A DNA stretch of 64,000 nt from positions 108,760,696-108,824,695 of the forward strand of contig NC_135720.1 of the NCBI RefSeq assembly GCF_964656455.1. Direction: 5' to 3'. The position numbers and the translations under genes were made by a program. Each line of letters opens with the position of its first letter. Position 1 is the stretch's first letter. The stretch comes from Halichoerus grypus. Taxonomy: Eukaryota; Chordata; Mammalia; Carnivora; Phocidae. The notes under the pieces were generated by a model. That model did no database searches, was not told where the DNA came from, and saw only the letters and a program-made list of their open reading frames with translations. Shown here in pieces: positions 14,117 through 28,364 of this stretch.

Positions 14117-14122
14117 TTTAAT
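14117..14122 (-). terminator. DAAM2: Candidate DAAM2 polyadenylation signal
   Basis: On the - strand ATTAAA lies in AAAAAAATATTAAATCCATA, with A/T-rich sequence before it and T/G-rich sequence after it. A second - strand signal, AATAAA at 13395-13390, lies further downstream and could extend the transcript across the MOCS1 end. Confidence 0.55.
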
Positions 14123-16945
14123 ATTTTTTTAGTATTACAATATATTCTTATAAAAATGGTGCAGGTAAAAAGGACGCTGCAGATTTTGTACATTAGCCTC
14201 ACTTGTCGTCTGAGACAGCTTGGTGAAAGCAGCCAGGGCATGGAGGCATCCCTGGTAAAGGCTGGAGGAAAATGGCACCCCAGTTGGTAAAGATGGGATG
14301 GGGGTGGGGAGAGCCTGGACCAGACCCTTCCCTCTCCACCTGGAGAATTGTTTTTCCTCCTGCTGCCCCAAACACACCTGTCTTCCCTCACCGGGAAGGA
14401 GGTGTGGATGCTGCTGCTGAGAAGGGGACAGGTTGGATTAGGTTAACTGAATTTTACATTGGACACAAAATTAGACAGCTGGAGAAATTTACCTGAAGGG
14501 AGCAAGAGGGGTGAGAAGGACACTGAGGAAAGACTAAGGAACAAATAGGCGTAAACATTTAGCATATCCAGGACCAACTCCTCCACCATCTCCACGGGGC
14601 CCCAGCCCCTTGCTGAGGCAACTGTGATGGTGCAAGGCACTGTTGTAGATCTGGCTATTCTACTGGCCAGAGCTAGAAAAAATAAATAGAGAAGGAAAAA
14701 AATCTTTCAGGGTGAGAAGACTGAGCCCTGGAACAAGGTATGTGTCCTCTGTAAACAGGTAAACCAAAGTGTGCTTTTCTGTGGATCCAGAATGTCTTGA
14801 ACGACTTCTATATTCCTTGTCTTTCCTGGTGTGTATCCAGTCTTCCATGGCGAGTGGGAATGCCACAGTTTGAACATGCTGGTGATAGAAGCAGAGCTCG
14901 CCCCTGTCCCCTGCAGGGGAGGTTGACCTCAGCCCAGCCAGTTTGGGAGAGGACCTTCAGAGACCCCATCCATGACCTTCCCATCATCCCAACGCCAGCT
15001 TCTGGTGGGGGGGGGGGCGCGCTGCTGGGTAGACAGATGGGTATAACAGAGCCCTCTGCAGCTGTTCTTCCTCGAAGCCTTCATCTTGCCTTCACCTGGA
15101 CTCCAGGATGGCCTCTTCCCCTCTAGCCTGGCCAGGCTTGCATTTGCTCACATCCCTCCCCCCCTCAAACCAACACATGCTGGGCTCACCAACACTATGC
15201 CCCCCGCCCTGCCGCCCCCGCAGCTACTCTGGCCCTACCCTAGGAGTCTGATGTAGGGAAAAGATGATAAGCAGCTGAGGAGTGGGCCTAGTCCACCAGT
15301 GTGGCCACTGGCAATAACCCTGAGCTGGAGGAGTAGGTTGGAAGGTGAGAAACAAAGAGAAGGGCCGGGAGATAGAATGGCAAGGAGCTGGTTGATGGAG
15401 AGTCAGGCAGGCCGGACTCTAAGGATAATAGGTCAACTCTAGGGCAAAGAAATGGATTGAAAAGACAAACCTTGATGGAGTTGACCTTTCCTTCTTTCAG
15501 AAGATAGTTTTGTTTAGACACAGCCATTGTTCCCCACCCCACTCCCAACCAAGGACAGCTCAAGATGGACAGAATGGAAGGTGGGAGTGGATGGGAGGAC
15601 CAGAATGGACCCCTGGGAAGTCCGACTGAAGAACTGTATTGAGAGGTGGGTCCCAGCCCCCATCCCATCTCTGGTACCCAGCCTTCTGCCCTTGGTTCCT
15701 TCAGGCAGTGCACCCCCCGGGAAACTGCTTCTCCTCCATATCCCATCTCCCTAGCTTCCCCTGCCTGCTCTGGCCCCCAGTTTGAATGCCTCAGCGATCA
15801 CATGTAAATGCAGAGGGCAGCTCTGGCCCTTTGGACCATCTCAGGACACCCCAGGGCCGGCCTTAGCCAGGTCCACGTGGTTTGAAGCGGTCTTCCGCAG
15901 GCTGGACAGAGGGGGAAGTCCCCGTGGTTTCTGCCCTGAGACAGACCTTAGAGAAAGAGTTTGGGGTCTGATGAACAGGAAGTGGTAGACCAGGGAGCAC
16001 CAGAGTGGAGCTAGGCATTCAAGTGCTGCCCTCTAGTGAGGGGCTATCAGAATTCCCAGCCACAAGGTGTGGTCACTGTCTCGCTTCAAGACTGGTTGGG
16101 TTGTAGAGAGGATGTGTGAGGAGAGCTTTGTTCCAGGGTCCCTAGGCCCAAGGCACGAGGTGTGGTGATGGTCGGGGTCTTTCTTGAACCCCTTACCAGA
16201 TTCATCAAGTACCTGATCGTGAGCCATAGTTGTGGGAACCCAAAGGTGAGCGTTCTGAGATTCAGGATTAGTAGATAGGAGGGAGATGGCGGTAGGGAAG
16301 GAAGGGAGAGACTTAAGACATGCGGAAGAGGGGCCAAAGGACTTGTGATGTAGGAAACAGGCACTGCTACTCTGTGTCCTGGTGACTTGGTCCCTGTATC
16401 GTCTTCCCAGCACTTTTTCTGAAACCTATCTAGCTAGACTATCTAATGCCTCTTCCTTTTCCATCCAAGAGGAAAGTTTGCTCCCAGATCCATGTTCCAT
16501 TAAGCCTCCTCTTGGGGGATGGGGGCCTGCATTCTCTCACCCTGGCTCTCAGGGGGCCCACCCCACCATGAACTCCCTACTGCACATGAATCCGGAGAAG
16601 GCCCATGGACCTGTCCAGTCCAGATCTGGAACAGTTGTGTGCCAACACGTATGTGCCCTTGCTGGGGTGGGGGTGGGAGGGCGGGGGGCAGGGCTCCTTC
16701 AGCAGGGCCTGCCAGGGATGTCTAAGTCCGCCTTGGATGCAGAAAGAATAACGGAACAGGAGATGTGAGGAGCCCCTCCAGGTAAGTGCGGGGACCCCTG
16801 GTCCTGCCATGCACTGCCCCCACCCCAGGGCCCAGCCCAGGGCCCGTTGCAACCGAGCACCAAATTGTCTAAGGATCACGGCCACCTCCGCTCAGCCCCT
16901 CAGCCCACCCCCGTCTCCTGCCTCCTGCTGTGGCCAGTCCCCAGG
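14117..16945 (-). other. DAAM2: DAAM2 3' UTR (inferred)
   Basis: Unique sequence from the DAAM2 stop down to ATTAAA on the - strand at 14122-14117. The resulting UTR of about 2.8 kb fits the long 3' UTR I remember for mammalian DAAM2. T/G-rich sequence follows on the - strand (TGTGCTTTCTTCCCGTGTGG), as expected after a cleavage site. No coding region was recognised in it. Confidence 0.65.
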
Positions 16946-17371
<426 letters not shown>

Positions 17372-17389
17372 TCAGCCCAGCCCTCTCAC

Positions 17390-17560
17390 CATGGTTTCCA
17401 TGCGTGCCCGCCGTTCCTCCTCTTCTTTCCTCTTCCTCATGGCCTCCAGGTCCTGCCGGGCCTCCAAGAAGGCCTGCAGGAAGGTGTCAAAGATTCCAAA
17501 GAATTCGTCTGGTTGCATCTTGCTGTCCTGCTCCCCAAAGTGCATCAGGGCCTTGGAGAA
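17390..17560 (-). CDS. DAAM2: DAAM2 coding exon 23 (end of FH2)
   Basis: Residues about 938-994, starting [20 protein letters not shown] and ending [16 protein letters not shown]. It holds the last FH2 post-domain helix ([16 protein letters not shown]) and then a highly charged helix. Exactly 57 codons, phase 0 to 0. Splice sites on the - strand are CCTAACAG and ATG/GTGAGA. Confidence 0.97.
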
Positions 17561-17924
17561 CTGTTAGGGGGAAAGGGGTGGTGAGAGTCTGCCCCCGCCC
17601 CAAAGCATGGTGGCTCAGCCCGTGTGGTGAATTGGGTTCCAGTCAGCACAGAGCCCAGTCCAAGGCCGGGGACCTTTGACAGAGGGGAGCAGGGCTGGAG
17701 AGGGGGAGACACCTGCTATCATCAGGGCAGGGACAAGGCTGAAGGAAAAGCTTGAGGGTGACACCAAGGGGAGGTTGGGAGCTCAAGCTGGCTGACAGAG
17801 GCTGCCCAAAGCTACCATTGGGTCTGTTATGGTGTAGGTATGGGATCAGGAGCTGCAGACCTTGGGAAGTACTTCCTAAGGTCACAAACTCAAGAGGACC
17901 CAGCGATCATATAGTTATTGGGTT

Positions 17925-18085
17925 AATTTAACTCCTCTGTGCCTCAGTTTCCTCAGCTGTAAAATGGGGACAATAGATTCTACCTCATAGTGTTGTGAGG
18001 GTGAGGTGAGTTAATAGATGTAAAACATTAGCTCTAATTGTGTGTGTCAGGCACTGTTCTGACATTTATTGACAGCTACCATCTC
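17925..18085 (+). repeat. MIR SINE remnant
   Basis: TGTGCCTCAGTTTCCTCAGC and TGTAAAATGGGGACAATAGA, followed by CCTCATAGTGTTGTGAGGGT, match the MIR core and tail in + orientation. Confidence 0.8.
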
Positions 18086-18224
18086 TAATTCAACCCAGAG
18101 TATGCGTGGACCAGCGTGGGCATCTCAGGCTTACCCCAGACCTCCTGAGTGAGGACCCCTACCAATGGGGTCCATGAGGATGTTGGGAAGCCAGGAAGAG
18201 GCAATAGCAACTGTGACCAAAGCT

Positions 18225-18375
18225 GAGCTCTGGAGTCAGGATTCTAACCCAGCTCTGTCCATCACAGCTGGGAAACCTTGGGCAAGTTTCTTAACCTCTC
18301 TATATCTCAGTGTACATACTTGTACAATGGGGTAATAACCTTTTAAGGTTATTTAAGGTAGGTCATGCAATAAAT
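18225..18375 (+). repeat. MIR SINE remnant
   Basis: GAGTCAGGATTCTAACCCAG, followed by CTTGGGCAAGTTTCTTAACC and TACAATGGGGTAATAA, is a diverged MIR in + orientation. Confidence 0.75.
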
Positions 18376-18613
18376 AATGTAAAATACCACATGGTACCTA
18401 CACCTGGTGAATGGCTTATGATCTTTGCAACAGATTTGCTATTGCTTTTCTTAAGGGAGTGAGGAAATTATTTTTCCTCAAAGCTCTGTGACTCTGGGTT
18501 TGTCCCTCTGGGCCATCTGGGGTAGGAATGGGTGAAGGAGCTGTGTCTATGTAAAAAGTTGAGGGGGGAGGGGTTAGGATGGGGGTCAGACTGGGAGCTT
18601 GGGCCACACTTAC

Positions 18614-18745
18614 CTTGTCCCTGGCCTCATTCAGTTGGTCTTCCAGCTCTGAGAAGCTAAAGCTGGAGACAGTGATGAAGTCACTCATGACTGGGACAAA
18701 CTTGTCATTCGGTTCCCGTGCCTGGCGCTTCTGATATTCCAGCTC
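18614..18745 (-). CDS. DAAM2: DAAM2 coding exon 22 (FH2 post domain)
   Basis: Residues about 894-937, from [20 protein letters not shown] to [29 protein letters not shown] belongs to the FH2 knob/coiled-coil to post region. 44 codons, phase 0 to 0. The donor is AAG/GTAAGT. Confidence 0.97.
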
Positions 18746-18925
18746 CTGAGGAGGGAGAGTGATATGCTGGTTAGATGGGTGCCAGCATAAAAGTCAGGAA
18801 TTCTGAGGGTCACCACATCTCCCACCCTTCCCTGCCTAAGCTCTCACAATCTTTGCCACCCTTAGAATTGTGTGAGACATCCCTCATGCACCACTGCCAT
18901 CTTTCTTTCTCCAGATGCTTGCCTC

Positions 18926-19325
18926 CCAGTGTGGTCTGGGACCAGCAACAGCATCACCTGGGACATCTGAAGAAATACAGATGCTCAGGCTCTAGCCCAG
19001 ACCTAGGGAATCTGCATTTCTTTTTTTTTTTTTTTTAAAGATTTTATTTATTTATTTGAGAGAGAGAATGAGAGAGAGAGCACATGAGAGGGGGGAGGGT
19101 CAGAGGGAGAAGCAGACTCCCTGCTGAGCAGGGAGCCCGATGTGGGACTCGATCCCAGGACTCCAGGATCATGACCTGAGCCGAAGGCAGTCGCTTAACC
19201 AACTGAGCCACCCAGGTGCCCCGGGAATCTGCATTTCAACAAGACCTGTAGGTGATGCATTTCTAAATCTCCTAGCTGATACGGATGCTGCTGGTCATGG
19301 GACATGCTTTGAGTAGCACTTTAAA
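18926..19325. mobile_element. MER5-like hAT element interrupted by a SINE
   Basis: Left part GGACCAGCAACAGCATCACC, then GGGAATCTGCATTTC at the SINE border. Right part CAACAAGACCTGTAGGTGAT, then GCTTTGAGTAGCACTTTA. Together these resemble a MER5-type hAT MITE of about 190 bases before the SINE inserted at 19021-19222. Confidence 0.65.
19021..19222 (-). mobile_element. SINEC, antisense
   Basis: Full-length carnivore SINE pointing to the - strand (poly-T and AAAGATTTTATTTATTTATT at its + strand start, CCACCCAGGTGCCCC at its end). Perfect 15-base target duplication GGGAATCTGCATTTC at 19006-19020 and 19223-19237. It sits in the same direction as DAAM2. Confidence 0.95.
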
Positions 19326-20085
19326 GGGCTATAAATTGGAAATTGCCCCTTCCACCACCACAGTGGCAATGGAAAGTTCTTTCTCATATTTACCTTCATT
19401 CTCTAACTCATTCTCCCCTTACCTGCCTACCACCCCCTTCCCCCAGTGAAGATGGGAAGGGTCTCGAGTTCCTAAATGTGGATGACAAAGGATTGGGGCC
19501 ATTGCCATATGGGACTAGGCTAGCCTAGGGCCAGAGACCATATCATCTGAGAAGCCATCAGAGCAGGAATGGTGATAACTAGACACCTGGGTGCAGCCCC
19601 CAGATCCTCTACTGACCCAGGGAGAAGAGACATAAGGCAGGAATTTCTGGGGATAGCTGTGCCCAGTGTCACACACTATGTGCTACCTGTGCCTAATTGG
19701 CTTCCAAGAGATGTAGATACTCTTTCCTATCCACTTGAATTAGACTTAAGCATGGGGCCAATTTATGATTCATTCTCCTCTAGTGCCCAAAACACATGCT
19801 GGACAGTAACCTCGCTAGTCTCAGATGTCCCCTCACTGAGTCTAAATTTAAGCCCTAAATAATCCAGTCATCCTTTCCTATGGGCTAGCTCTGTTGCTGC
19901 CTATCACTTGGTCAAATGATAGACCCCCAGATAGTAGGCCTCCAGATGGCAGACCCTGTCTGATGCATTTCTGTGTCCCAAAGTTCCTGTCTGGGGTGCT
20001 AGAATAACTGGCACAGGGTATGGCCTTCAGCACAGACACAGGCAGCACCCCCTCAAACCCAGGCAGGCATAGATGATGTACTCAC

Positions 20086-20146
20086 CACCTCAACTGCTCT
20101 GAGGCCCCTCCTGAGGTTGCCCACCTCCTTCTCCAGCTCTGCCAGG
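20086..20146 (-). CDS. DAAM2: DAAM2 coding exon 21 (FH2)
   Basis: Completes a split Asn, then LAELEKEVGNLRRGLRAVEV (residues about 873-893), a coiled-coil segment of FH2. 61 bases, phase 2 in and 0 out. The acceptor is TTCCCACAG and the donor GTG/GTGAGT. Confidence 0.96.
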
Positions 20147-21183
<1,037 letters not shown>

Positions 21184-21328
21184 TCAGGGGTAAAGGAATG
21201 AAGGCCAGGAAGAAACTAGGGGGAGGGGCCAGGGGGAAAAGGCAAGGAGTTAGGGTTGGAAATGGGAGGAGGAAGGGAGAGGCCAGGGTGGGGTGAGATG
21301 GAAGATAAGGAAGCAGAGAAGATCCCAC

Positions 21329-21497
21329 CTGTCAATGCTGGACTTGGTATCTGCAATCTTGTTGAGGCTGGCCACCCGGAACCCATAGGCACCCCCACGC
21401 TGCCCTTTGTTCATGAAGTTGCCAATGGCCAGGATGACCTCAAGCATCTGCCTTAAACGCTTGCTGCGGATCAGCTCCCGGGAGGCCAGCAGGATGG
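21329..21497 (-). CDS. DAAM2: DAAM2 coding exon 19 (FH2 signature)
   Basis: Residues about 781-837, from [20 protein letters not shown] through [20 protein letters not shown] to [15 protein letters not shown]. GNFMNKGxxxGxAYGF and LxKIxDTKS are the hallmark FH2 signature, including residues that contact actin. The short intron to exon 20 is only 159 bases. The acceptor is CTCTCCTAG and the donor AG/GTGGGA. Confidence 0.98.
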
Positions 21498-24075
21498 CTA
21501 GGAGAGGAGGGGCAGGTCAGAGCCCTGCAGAGACTGGACCAGGGCAGCTGGTCCCCTTGAACGCCAGGATGATGCCACCACGAAGTCCAGTCTTCAACTC
21601 TCAGAGGGGCAGAGACAATACCCACACCTCAACAGATTGATTTACTCCATACCTGCCCACTTCCAAGGGAAGCAGGTAAATTTGCCGAAAGCCAATTCAA
21701 CAAATAGCCCATTCTCAGAATGTGCCAATTCTTCTTAATATATTTAAAGAATATCTTTTCTTGCATATATCCAAAGGTTATTAGTAATTCTTTCTATGGA
21801 TATACACAAGAATATAATACTTTTACTTTTTTAAACTTAGTGATTAAAATTTTAAATTTCAGCATTTTACATATTATGGGACTGTTTCTGCCTCTTTTGA
21901 AATGCTGTCTTATTTTTTTTTTGAAAGAAAATACCTGTCAAATTATAACATGTCACCAATATAATATTCACATATTTTTGTTCTATAATATAATGGTATG
22001 CCTTGTAGTTGATGGTATCTTTGATTTAATAGTTTACTTGACATCTTGTTGAATATCATTTAAGTTTTTTTCCCAACTTTTAGGCATTTTAACAATTTCT
22101 CCCCAATGCCTTAAATGATACATTTGCTAGAAATACAAACTAAGGTTAACAGTAACTGAAACTTCAGTATTTCATTCCAGTTTGGATGCTCTAGCCCATC
22201 TTCAGGTATTATGCACTTATGGCAGATGCACAAAATTGGGATACAAATCCTACACTGAAATTTTGGCTACTAGTTATGGAATATGCTTTTCGATTATTAA
22301 GAGTGGTGATAGGAATACCAAACCATCCCATGATTTTCAGCTTATGCCAAATTGAACATTCCTTAAGATGTTGCTATGGATCTAAAATAAGAACCATCTA
22401 ACCAAAAGTTTGCAGAAATCTTCAAAAACAGTTAAAAGTAAATAATTGTTAAAAAAAAAAAAAAAAGCTATAATGTGGAGATCCCCAGGACCTCCCAGCT
22501 TGTACCCACTTCAGCCTCAGCTGTCCTTCCAGGACACTCTCTGTGCAGAGAGCACCATGACCACCCTGGCCTGCAACCACTTCAGCTCCAGCCATCCCAC
22601 CAGGGTGACCCCAGCCCACACCAGCCACAGCCCCAGCCAGCCAAAGTCACCAGACACACAGACACACATAGCCTACACAGGGGATGACCATACACAAGAC
22701 CATTCCTTCAAGTTTTAGAGAAGTAGCTGTTCTGCCTATTCATAGAAATAAAGACTGAAAGTCAAGCAAAATGGGGAGATAGAAGAATATGCTCCAAACA
22801 AAACAAAACCTCAGAAAAAGAACAAGATCAAATGGAGATAAGCAATATGCCTGATAAAGAGTTTAACAAAGAGAAAATATGAAAAAAAAAGTTGAGTTTA
22901 AAGAACATAAATGAAAAATATACTAGAGGGAATCAACAGATTAGCAGATGAAGAAGAAGAGATCAGCAATCTAGAAGACAGGGTAATAGAAAACAACCAA
23001 GCTGAACAGCAAAAAGAAAAGGGTTTTAAATGAGGACAGGTTAAGTGATCTCTTGGACAACATCAAGTGAATAAACATTCACATTATAGGGGTCCCAGAA
23101 AAAGAGAAAAGGGGGCAGAAAACTTACTTGAAGAAATAATAGCTGAAACTTTCTTAACCTGGGGAAGGAAACAGACATCTAGGTTCAGGAAGCACAGAGA
23201 GTTCCAAATAATATGAACCCAAGGAGGTCTATACTATGACACACAATAACTAAAATATCAAAGATTAAAGATAGAGAATTTTAAAAACAGCAAGACAGAA
23301 GGAAAGTTACATACAAGGGAAACCCCCATAAGACTGTCAGCTGATTTTTCAGCAGCAACTTTGCAGGCCAGAAGGGAGTGGCAGGATATATTCAAAGTGC
23401 TTAAAGGGAAAAATCTATAACCAAGAATACTTTACCCAACAAGATTATCATTCAGGATTGAAGGAGAGAGAAAAGAGTTTCCCAGGCAAACAAAAATTAA
23501 AGGTGTTCACTACCAGTAAACCATCCTTACAAGAAATGTTAAAGGGACTTCTTTAAGTGGAAAAGAAAAGGCCATAACTAGAAGTAAAAAAAAAAAGAAG
23601 ACGCATATATATAAAGATGTAAAATATGACACCATATACATAAAATGTGGAGGGGGGGAAGTAAAAAAGTTATTTTAGAATGTGTTCAAACTTAAGTGAC
23701 CATCAACTTAATATAGACTACTATATACTTAGAATGTTATATATGAACCTCATGGTAGCCACAAATGCAAAATCTGTAATAGATGCACAAAAAAATAAAA
23801 CCAAGATTAACACTAAAGGAAGTCACTAATCACAAGGAAAGAGAGCAAGAGAAGAAGAAAGGAACAGAGAAGAACTACAAAAACAACCAGAAAACAAATA
23901 ACAAAATGGCAATAAGTATATAACTTTTGATAATTACTTTAAATGCAAATGGTCTAAATGTTCTAGAGTGGCATGATGGATTAAAAAAAATTCCTCTACA
24001 TGCTGCCTATAAGAGATTCACTTCAGACATAAAGACATACAGACTAAAAGTGAAAGGATAGAAAAAAAATATTCC

Positions 24076-24483
24076 ATGAAATGGAAGGAAAAAAAAGCCA
24101 GGGTAGCAATACTTACACAAAATGATTTTAAACCAAAGACTGCAATAAGAGACAAAGAAGGGCATTACATAATGATAAAGGGGTCAATCCAACAAGAGGA
24201 TATAACAATTGTAAATATCTATGCACCCAACATTGGAGCACCTAAATACATAAAGCAAATATTAACAGACATAAAGGGAGAAATTGGCAATAATACAATA
24301 ATAGCAGGGACTTTAACATCCCATTTACATCAATGGATAGATAATCCAGGCAGAAAAATCAATAAGGAAATAGTGTTGCTCAGTGACACATCAGACCAGA
24401 TGGACTTAGGTATACACAGAACATTCCATCCCCAAATGACAAAATACACTTTACAAGTGCACATAGAACATTTTCCAGGATAG
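24076..24483 (+). pseudogene. L1 ORF2 endonuclease fragment (dead)
   Basis: A 135-codon open piece of L1 ORF2 endonuclease with DFKPKTAIRDKEGHYIMIKG and [13 protein letters not shown]. The usual GDFN catalytic motif reads AGTLTS and the C-terminal SRIDH motif is lost to a stop. A relic of the old L1 around it. Confidence 0.85.
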
Positions 24484-25557
24484 ATCACGTTAGGCCACAA
24501 AACAGTCTTAATAAATTCAAGATTGAAATTATATCATGCATCTTTTCTGAACACAATCGTATGAAACTAGAAATCAATCACAAGAAAAAACTGGAAAAAC
24601 ACAAACACATGGAAGCTAACAACATGTACTAAACAGCCAATGGGTCAATAAGAAATGACAGGAAATCAAAAAATACATGGAGACAATGAAAATGAAACCA
24701 CAATTATCCAAAATCTTTGGGACTCAGCAAAAGCAGTTCAAAAAGGGAAATTTATAGCAGTACAGGTCTACTTGAAATAAAAGAGATCTCAATCTAACCT
24801 TATACCTAAAAGAACTAGAAAAAAAAAGTCCAAGGTGAATAGAAGGAAGGAAATAAAAGAGCAGAAATAAATGAAATAGAGCCTTTTAAAAAAATGGAAA
24901 AGATCAATGAAACCAAGAGCTGGTTTTTTGAAAAGACAGGCAGAAGTGATAAGCCTTTAGTCCTATTCATCAAGAAAAAAAGGACACAAATGACTAAAAT
25001 CAGAAATGAAAGAAGTGACAACCGACACCACAGAAATACCAAGGATTATGAGAGTACTATGAAAAATTATATGCCAACAAATTGAATGTAAAAGAAATGG
25101 ATAGAGCCCTAAGAACATATAATCTTCCAAAATTGAATCAGAAGGAAATAGAAAATCTGAACAGACCAACTACTAGTAACAAAATTGAATAAGTAATCCA
25201 AAAACTCCCCAATAAACAAAAGTCCAGAAGCAACTGATTCACAGGTAAATTCTACTAACCATTTAAAGAAGGGTTAATACCTATTCTCAAGCTCTTTCAA
25301 AAAATAGTAGGGGGAGGAAATCTTCCAAATACATTCTATGAAGACAGCACTACCCTGATACAAAAAGCAGACAAGACACTACAAAACAAACAAACAAACA
25401 AAACCTACAGGTCAATATCCCTGATGAACATAGATGTAAAAATCCTCAACAAAATATTAGCAAACTGCATTCAACAATACATTAAAAAAAAAAACATTCA
25501 TGAGCAAGTGGATTTCATTCCAGGGATGCAAGGATGGTTCAATATTTATAAATCAAC

Positions 25558-25969
25558 ATGATACATCACATCAACAAGATAAAGGATAAAAACCATATGT
25601 TCATTTCAGTAGATGCAGAAAAAGCATTTGAAAAAATTCAACATCTGTTCATGATAAAAACTTTCAACAAAGTAGTTTTAGAGGGAACATGCCTCAACAT
25701 AATAATGATCATGTATGAAAAACCTATAACTATCATCATACTCTATGGTAAAAAACAAAGCTTTTCCTTTAATATCAGGAATAAGACAAAGATGTCTACT
25801 CTCACCACTTTTATTTAACATAGTAGTAGAAGTCCTAGCCACAGCAATCAGACAAGAAATAAGAGGTATCCAAATTGATAAGGAAGAAGTTAAACTATCA
25901 CTACTTGTAGATGACATGATACTATACAGAGAAAACCCTAAAGACTCTACTAAAAATCTATTAGAATAA
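25558..25969 (+). pseudogene. L1 reverse transcriptase fragment (dead)
   Basis: Two overlapping frames hold RT motif A ([12 protein letters not shown]), the [20 protein letters not shown] motif and LLVDDMILY in place of YADDMI. The frame changes near 25800 and a stop at 25967 ends it. A relic of the same old L1. Confidence 0.85.
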
Positions 25970-26930
25970 ATGAATTCAGTAAAGTAGCAGGATTCAAAAT
26001 TAATACATAGAAATTAGTTGCATTTCTATACACTAATGGTGAAGCCAAAAGAGAAATTAAGAAAATAATTCCATTTACAATTGTACCAAAAAGACCTGGG
26101 AATAAAGTAATGAGGTAAAAGACCTGTACTCTGAAAACTATAAAACACTGATGAAAGAAATAGAAATAAAACAAATGGAAAGATATTCCACACTTGTGGA
26201 TTGGAAGAATTAATATTATTAAAATGTCGATAATACCCAAAACAATCTACACATTCAGTGCAATCCCTATCAAAGTACCAATCGCATTTTTCACTGAACT
26301 AGAATAAAAAACCTTAAAATTTGTATGGAACCACAAAAGACTCCAAGTAGCCAAAACAATCTTGAGAAAGAAGAACATAGATGGAAGTATCACAATTGCA
26401 GATTTCAAGATATCCTACAAAGCTGTAGTAATCAAAACAGTATGATACTGGCACAAAAATAGACACATAGGTCAATAGAATAGTATAGAGAGCCCAGAAA
26501 TAAACCCACAATTATATGGTCAATCTATGACAAAGGAGGCAAGAATTTACAATGGGGAAAAGATTACAAATGGTGCTAGCAAAACTGGACCACTTTCTTA
26601 AACCATACACAAAAATAAACTCAAAATGGATTGAAGACCTAAATGTGATACCTGAAACCACAAAACTAGAAGAAAACATGGGCAGTAATCTCTTTGACTT
26701 TGACCTTAGCAACATTTTCTTAGATATGTCTCCTTAGGCAGGGGAAAAAGGCAAAAATAAACTATTGGGACTACACCAAAATAAAAATCTTTTGCACAAC
26801 AAAAGAAACCATCGACAGAACAAGGCAACCTACTAAATGGGAGAAATTAGCAAATGATATCTGATAAGGGGTTAATATCCAAAATATATAAAGAACTTAT
26901 ATAACTCAACATCAAAAAACAATCCAATTT

Positions 26931-27148
26931 CGGGGCGCCTGGGTGGCTCAGTCAGTCATTAAGCGTCTGCCTTTGGCTTAGGTCATGATTCCAGGGTCCT
27001 GGGATCAAGCCCCACATCGGGCTCCCTGCTCTGCAGGAAGCCTGCTTCTCCCTTCCTGCTCCCCCTGCTTGTGTTCCCTCTCTCTCTGTGTCTCTCTCTG
27101 TCAAATAAATAAATAAAATCTTTTAAAAAAACAAAAAACAAAAAACAT
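26931..27148 (+). mobile_element. SINEC, + orientation, nested in L1
   Basis: Carnivore SINE with head GGGGCGCCTGGGTGGCTCAG, TC-rich tract and AAATAAATAAAATCTT tail followed by an A/C-rich tail. Perfect 15-base target duplication AAAACAATCCAATTT at 26916-26930 and 27149-27163 lies within L1 ORF2 sequence. It is more diverged in the body than the copies at 11381 and 29895. Antisense to DAAM2. Confidence 0.95.
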
Positions 27149-27609
27149 AAAACAATCCAATTTAAAAATGGGCAGAGGACCTGAATAGACATTTCTCCAA
27201 AGAAGACATATAGATGGTCAACAGACACATCTGCTCAACATCACTGATCATGAAGGAAATGCAAATCAAAACCACAATGAGATATCACTTACATATGTCA
27301 GAATGGCTAATATCAAAAAGATAATATTAACTGTTGTCGAGGATGTGGAGAAAAAGGAACTCTTGTGCACTGTTGGTGGGAATGTAAATTGGTATAGCCA
27401 CTGTGGAAAACAGTATGGAGGTTCCTCAAAAATTAAAAATAGAAATACTACATAATCCAATAATTCCACTAAGTATTTACCCAAAGAAAATGTAAACAGT
27501 AATTCAAAAAGACATCTATACCCCTATGTGTACTGCAGCATTATTTACAATAGATAAGATATAGAAGCAACCTAAGTGTCTACTAATAGATGAATGAATA
27601 AAGAAGATA

Positions 27610-28364
27610 TAGTTGTGCAAAAGCTTTTTATTTTGGTATAGTCCCAATAGTTTATTTTTGCTGTTCCCCCTGCCAAAGGAAACATAGCTAGAAAAATGTT
27701 GCTTAAGGCTGATGTAAAGGACATTGCTGTCTATGTTTTCTTCTAGGACTTTTATGGTTTCAGGTCTCACATTTAGGTCTTTAATCCATTTTGAGTTTAT
27801 TTTTGTGTATGATGTAAGAAAGTTGTCCAGTTTCACTCTTTTGCATGTAGCTGTCTAGTTTTTCCAGCACCATTTGTTGAAGAGACTTTTTTCTCATTGT
27901 ATATTCTTGCCCCCCTTGTAGATTAATTGACCATATAACTGTGGGCTCTCTATTCTGTTCCATTGATCTATGTGTCTGTTTCTGTGCCAGTACCATACTA
28001 ACAAAGAAAAAAAGAGACAAACTAGAAAACAGACTCATAAATATAAAGAACAAACTGGTAGTTTCCAGAGGGGAGGTTGGGGGGGGGGATGGGTGAAACA
28101 GGTGAAGGGGATTAAGAGTACACTTATTGTGATGAGCACCGAGTAATGTATAGAATTGTTGAATCCCTATACTGTACACCTAAAACTGAATATAACACTG
28201 TATGTTAATTATACTGGAATTAAAAAAATAAAAAGCCACTGCCTTAAATATATACAATTGTGAATCTTAAGTATATACACTTGTACACCTTAAATATATA
28301 TATATAATTTTTGTCAATCATAGCTCAATAAAGCTGGGGGAAATTTTTCAGTACACCAACAAAG
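27610..28364 (+). mobile_element. Nested L1 insertion with internal inversion
   Basis: The host L1 stops after AAAGAAGATA (27600-27609) and resumes after the same ten bases at 28365-28374, so these are the target duplication. The insert has two parts. 27610-27998 is late ORF2 sequence in reversed orientation (coding on the - strand, e.g. [20 protein letters not shown]). 27999-28364 is a direct-orientation L1 3' UTR end with TCAATAAAGCTGGGGGAAA. The segment between them is missing. This is the pattern produced by twin priming during L1 integration. Confidence 0.85.

Larger units (their letters stand above)
17561..18613 (-). other. DAAM2: DAAM2 intron 23
   Basis: Contains two + strand MIR remnants (about 17925-18085 and 18225-18375). 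The rest is unique. Confidence 0.85.
18746..20085 (-). other. DAAM2: DAAM2 intron 22
   Basis: Contains a MER5-like hAT element split by a young antisense SINEC. The rest (19330-20085) is unique. Confidence 0.85.

Noticed and set aside
22446..22718. Open frame of 90 codons on the + strand
   Set aside because: It falls in the 5' UTR-like part of the old L1 and has no domain; composition explains it.
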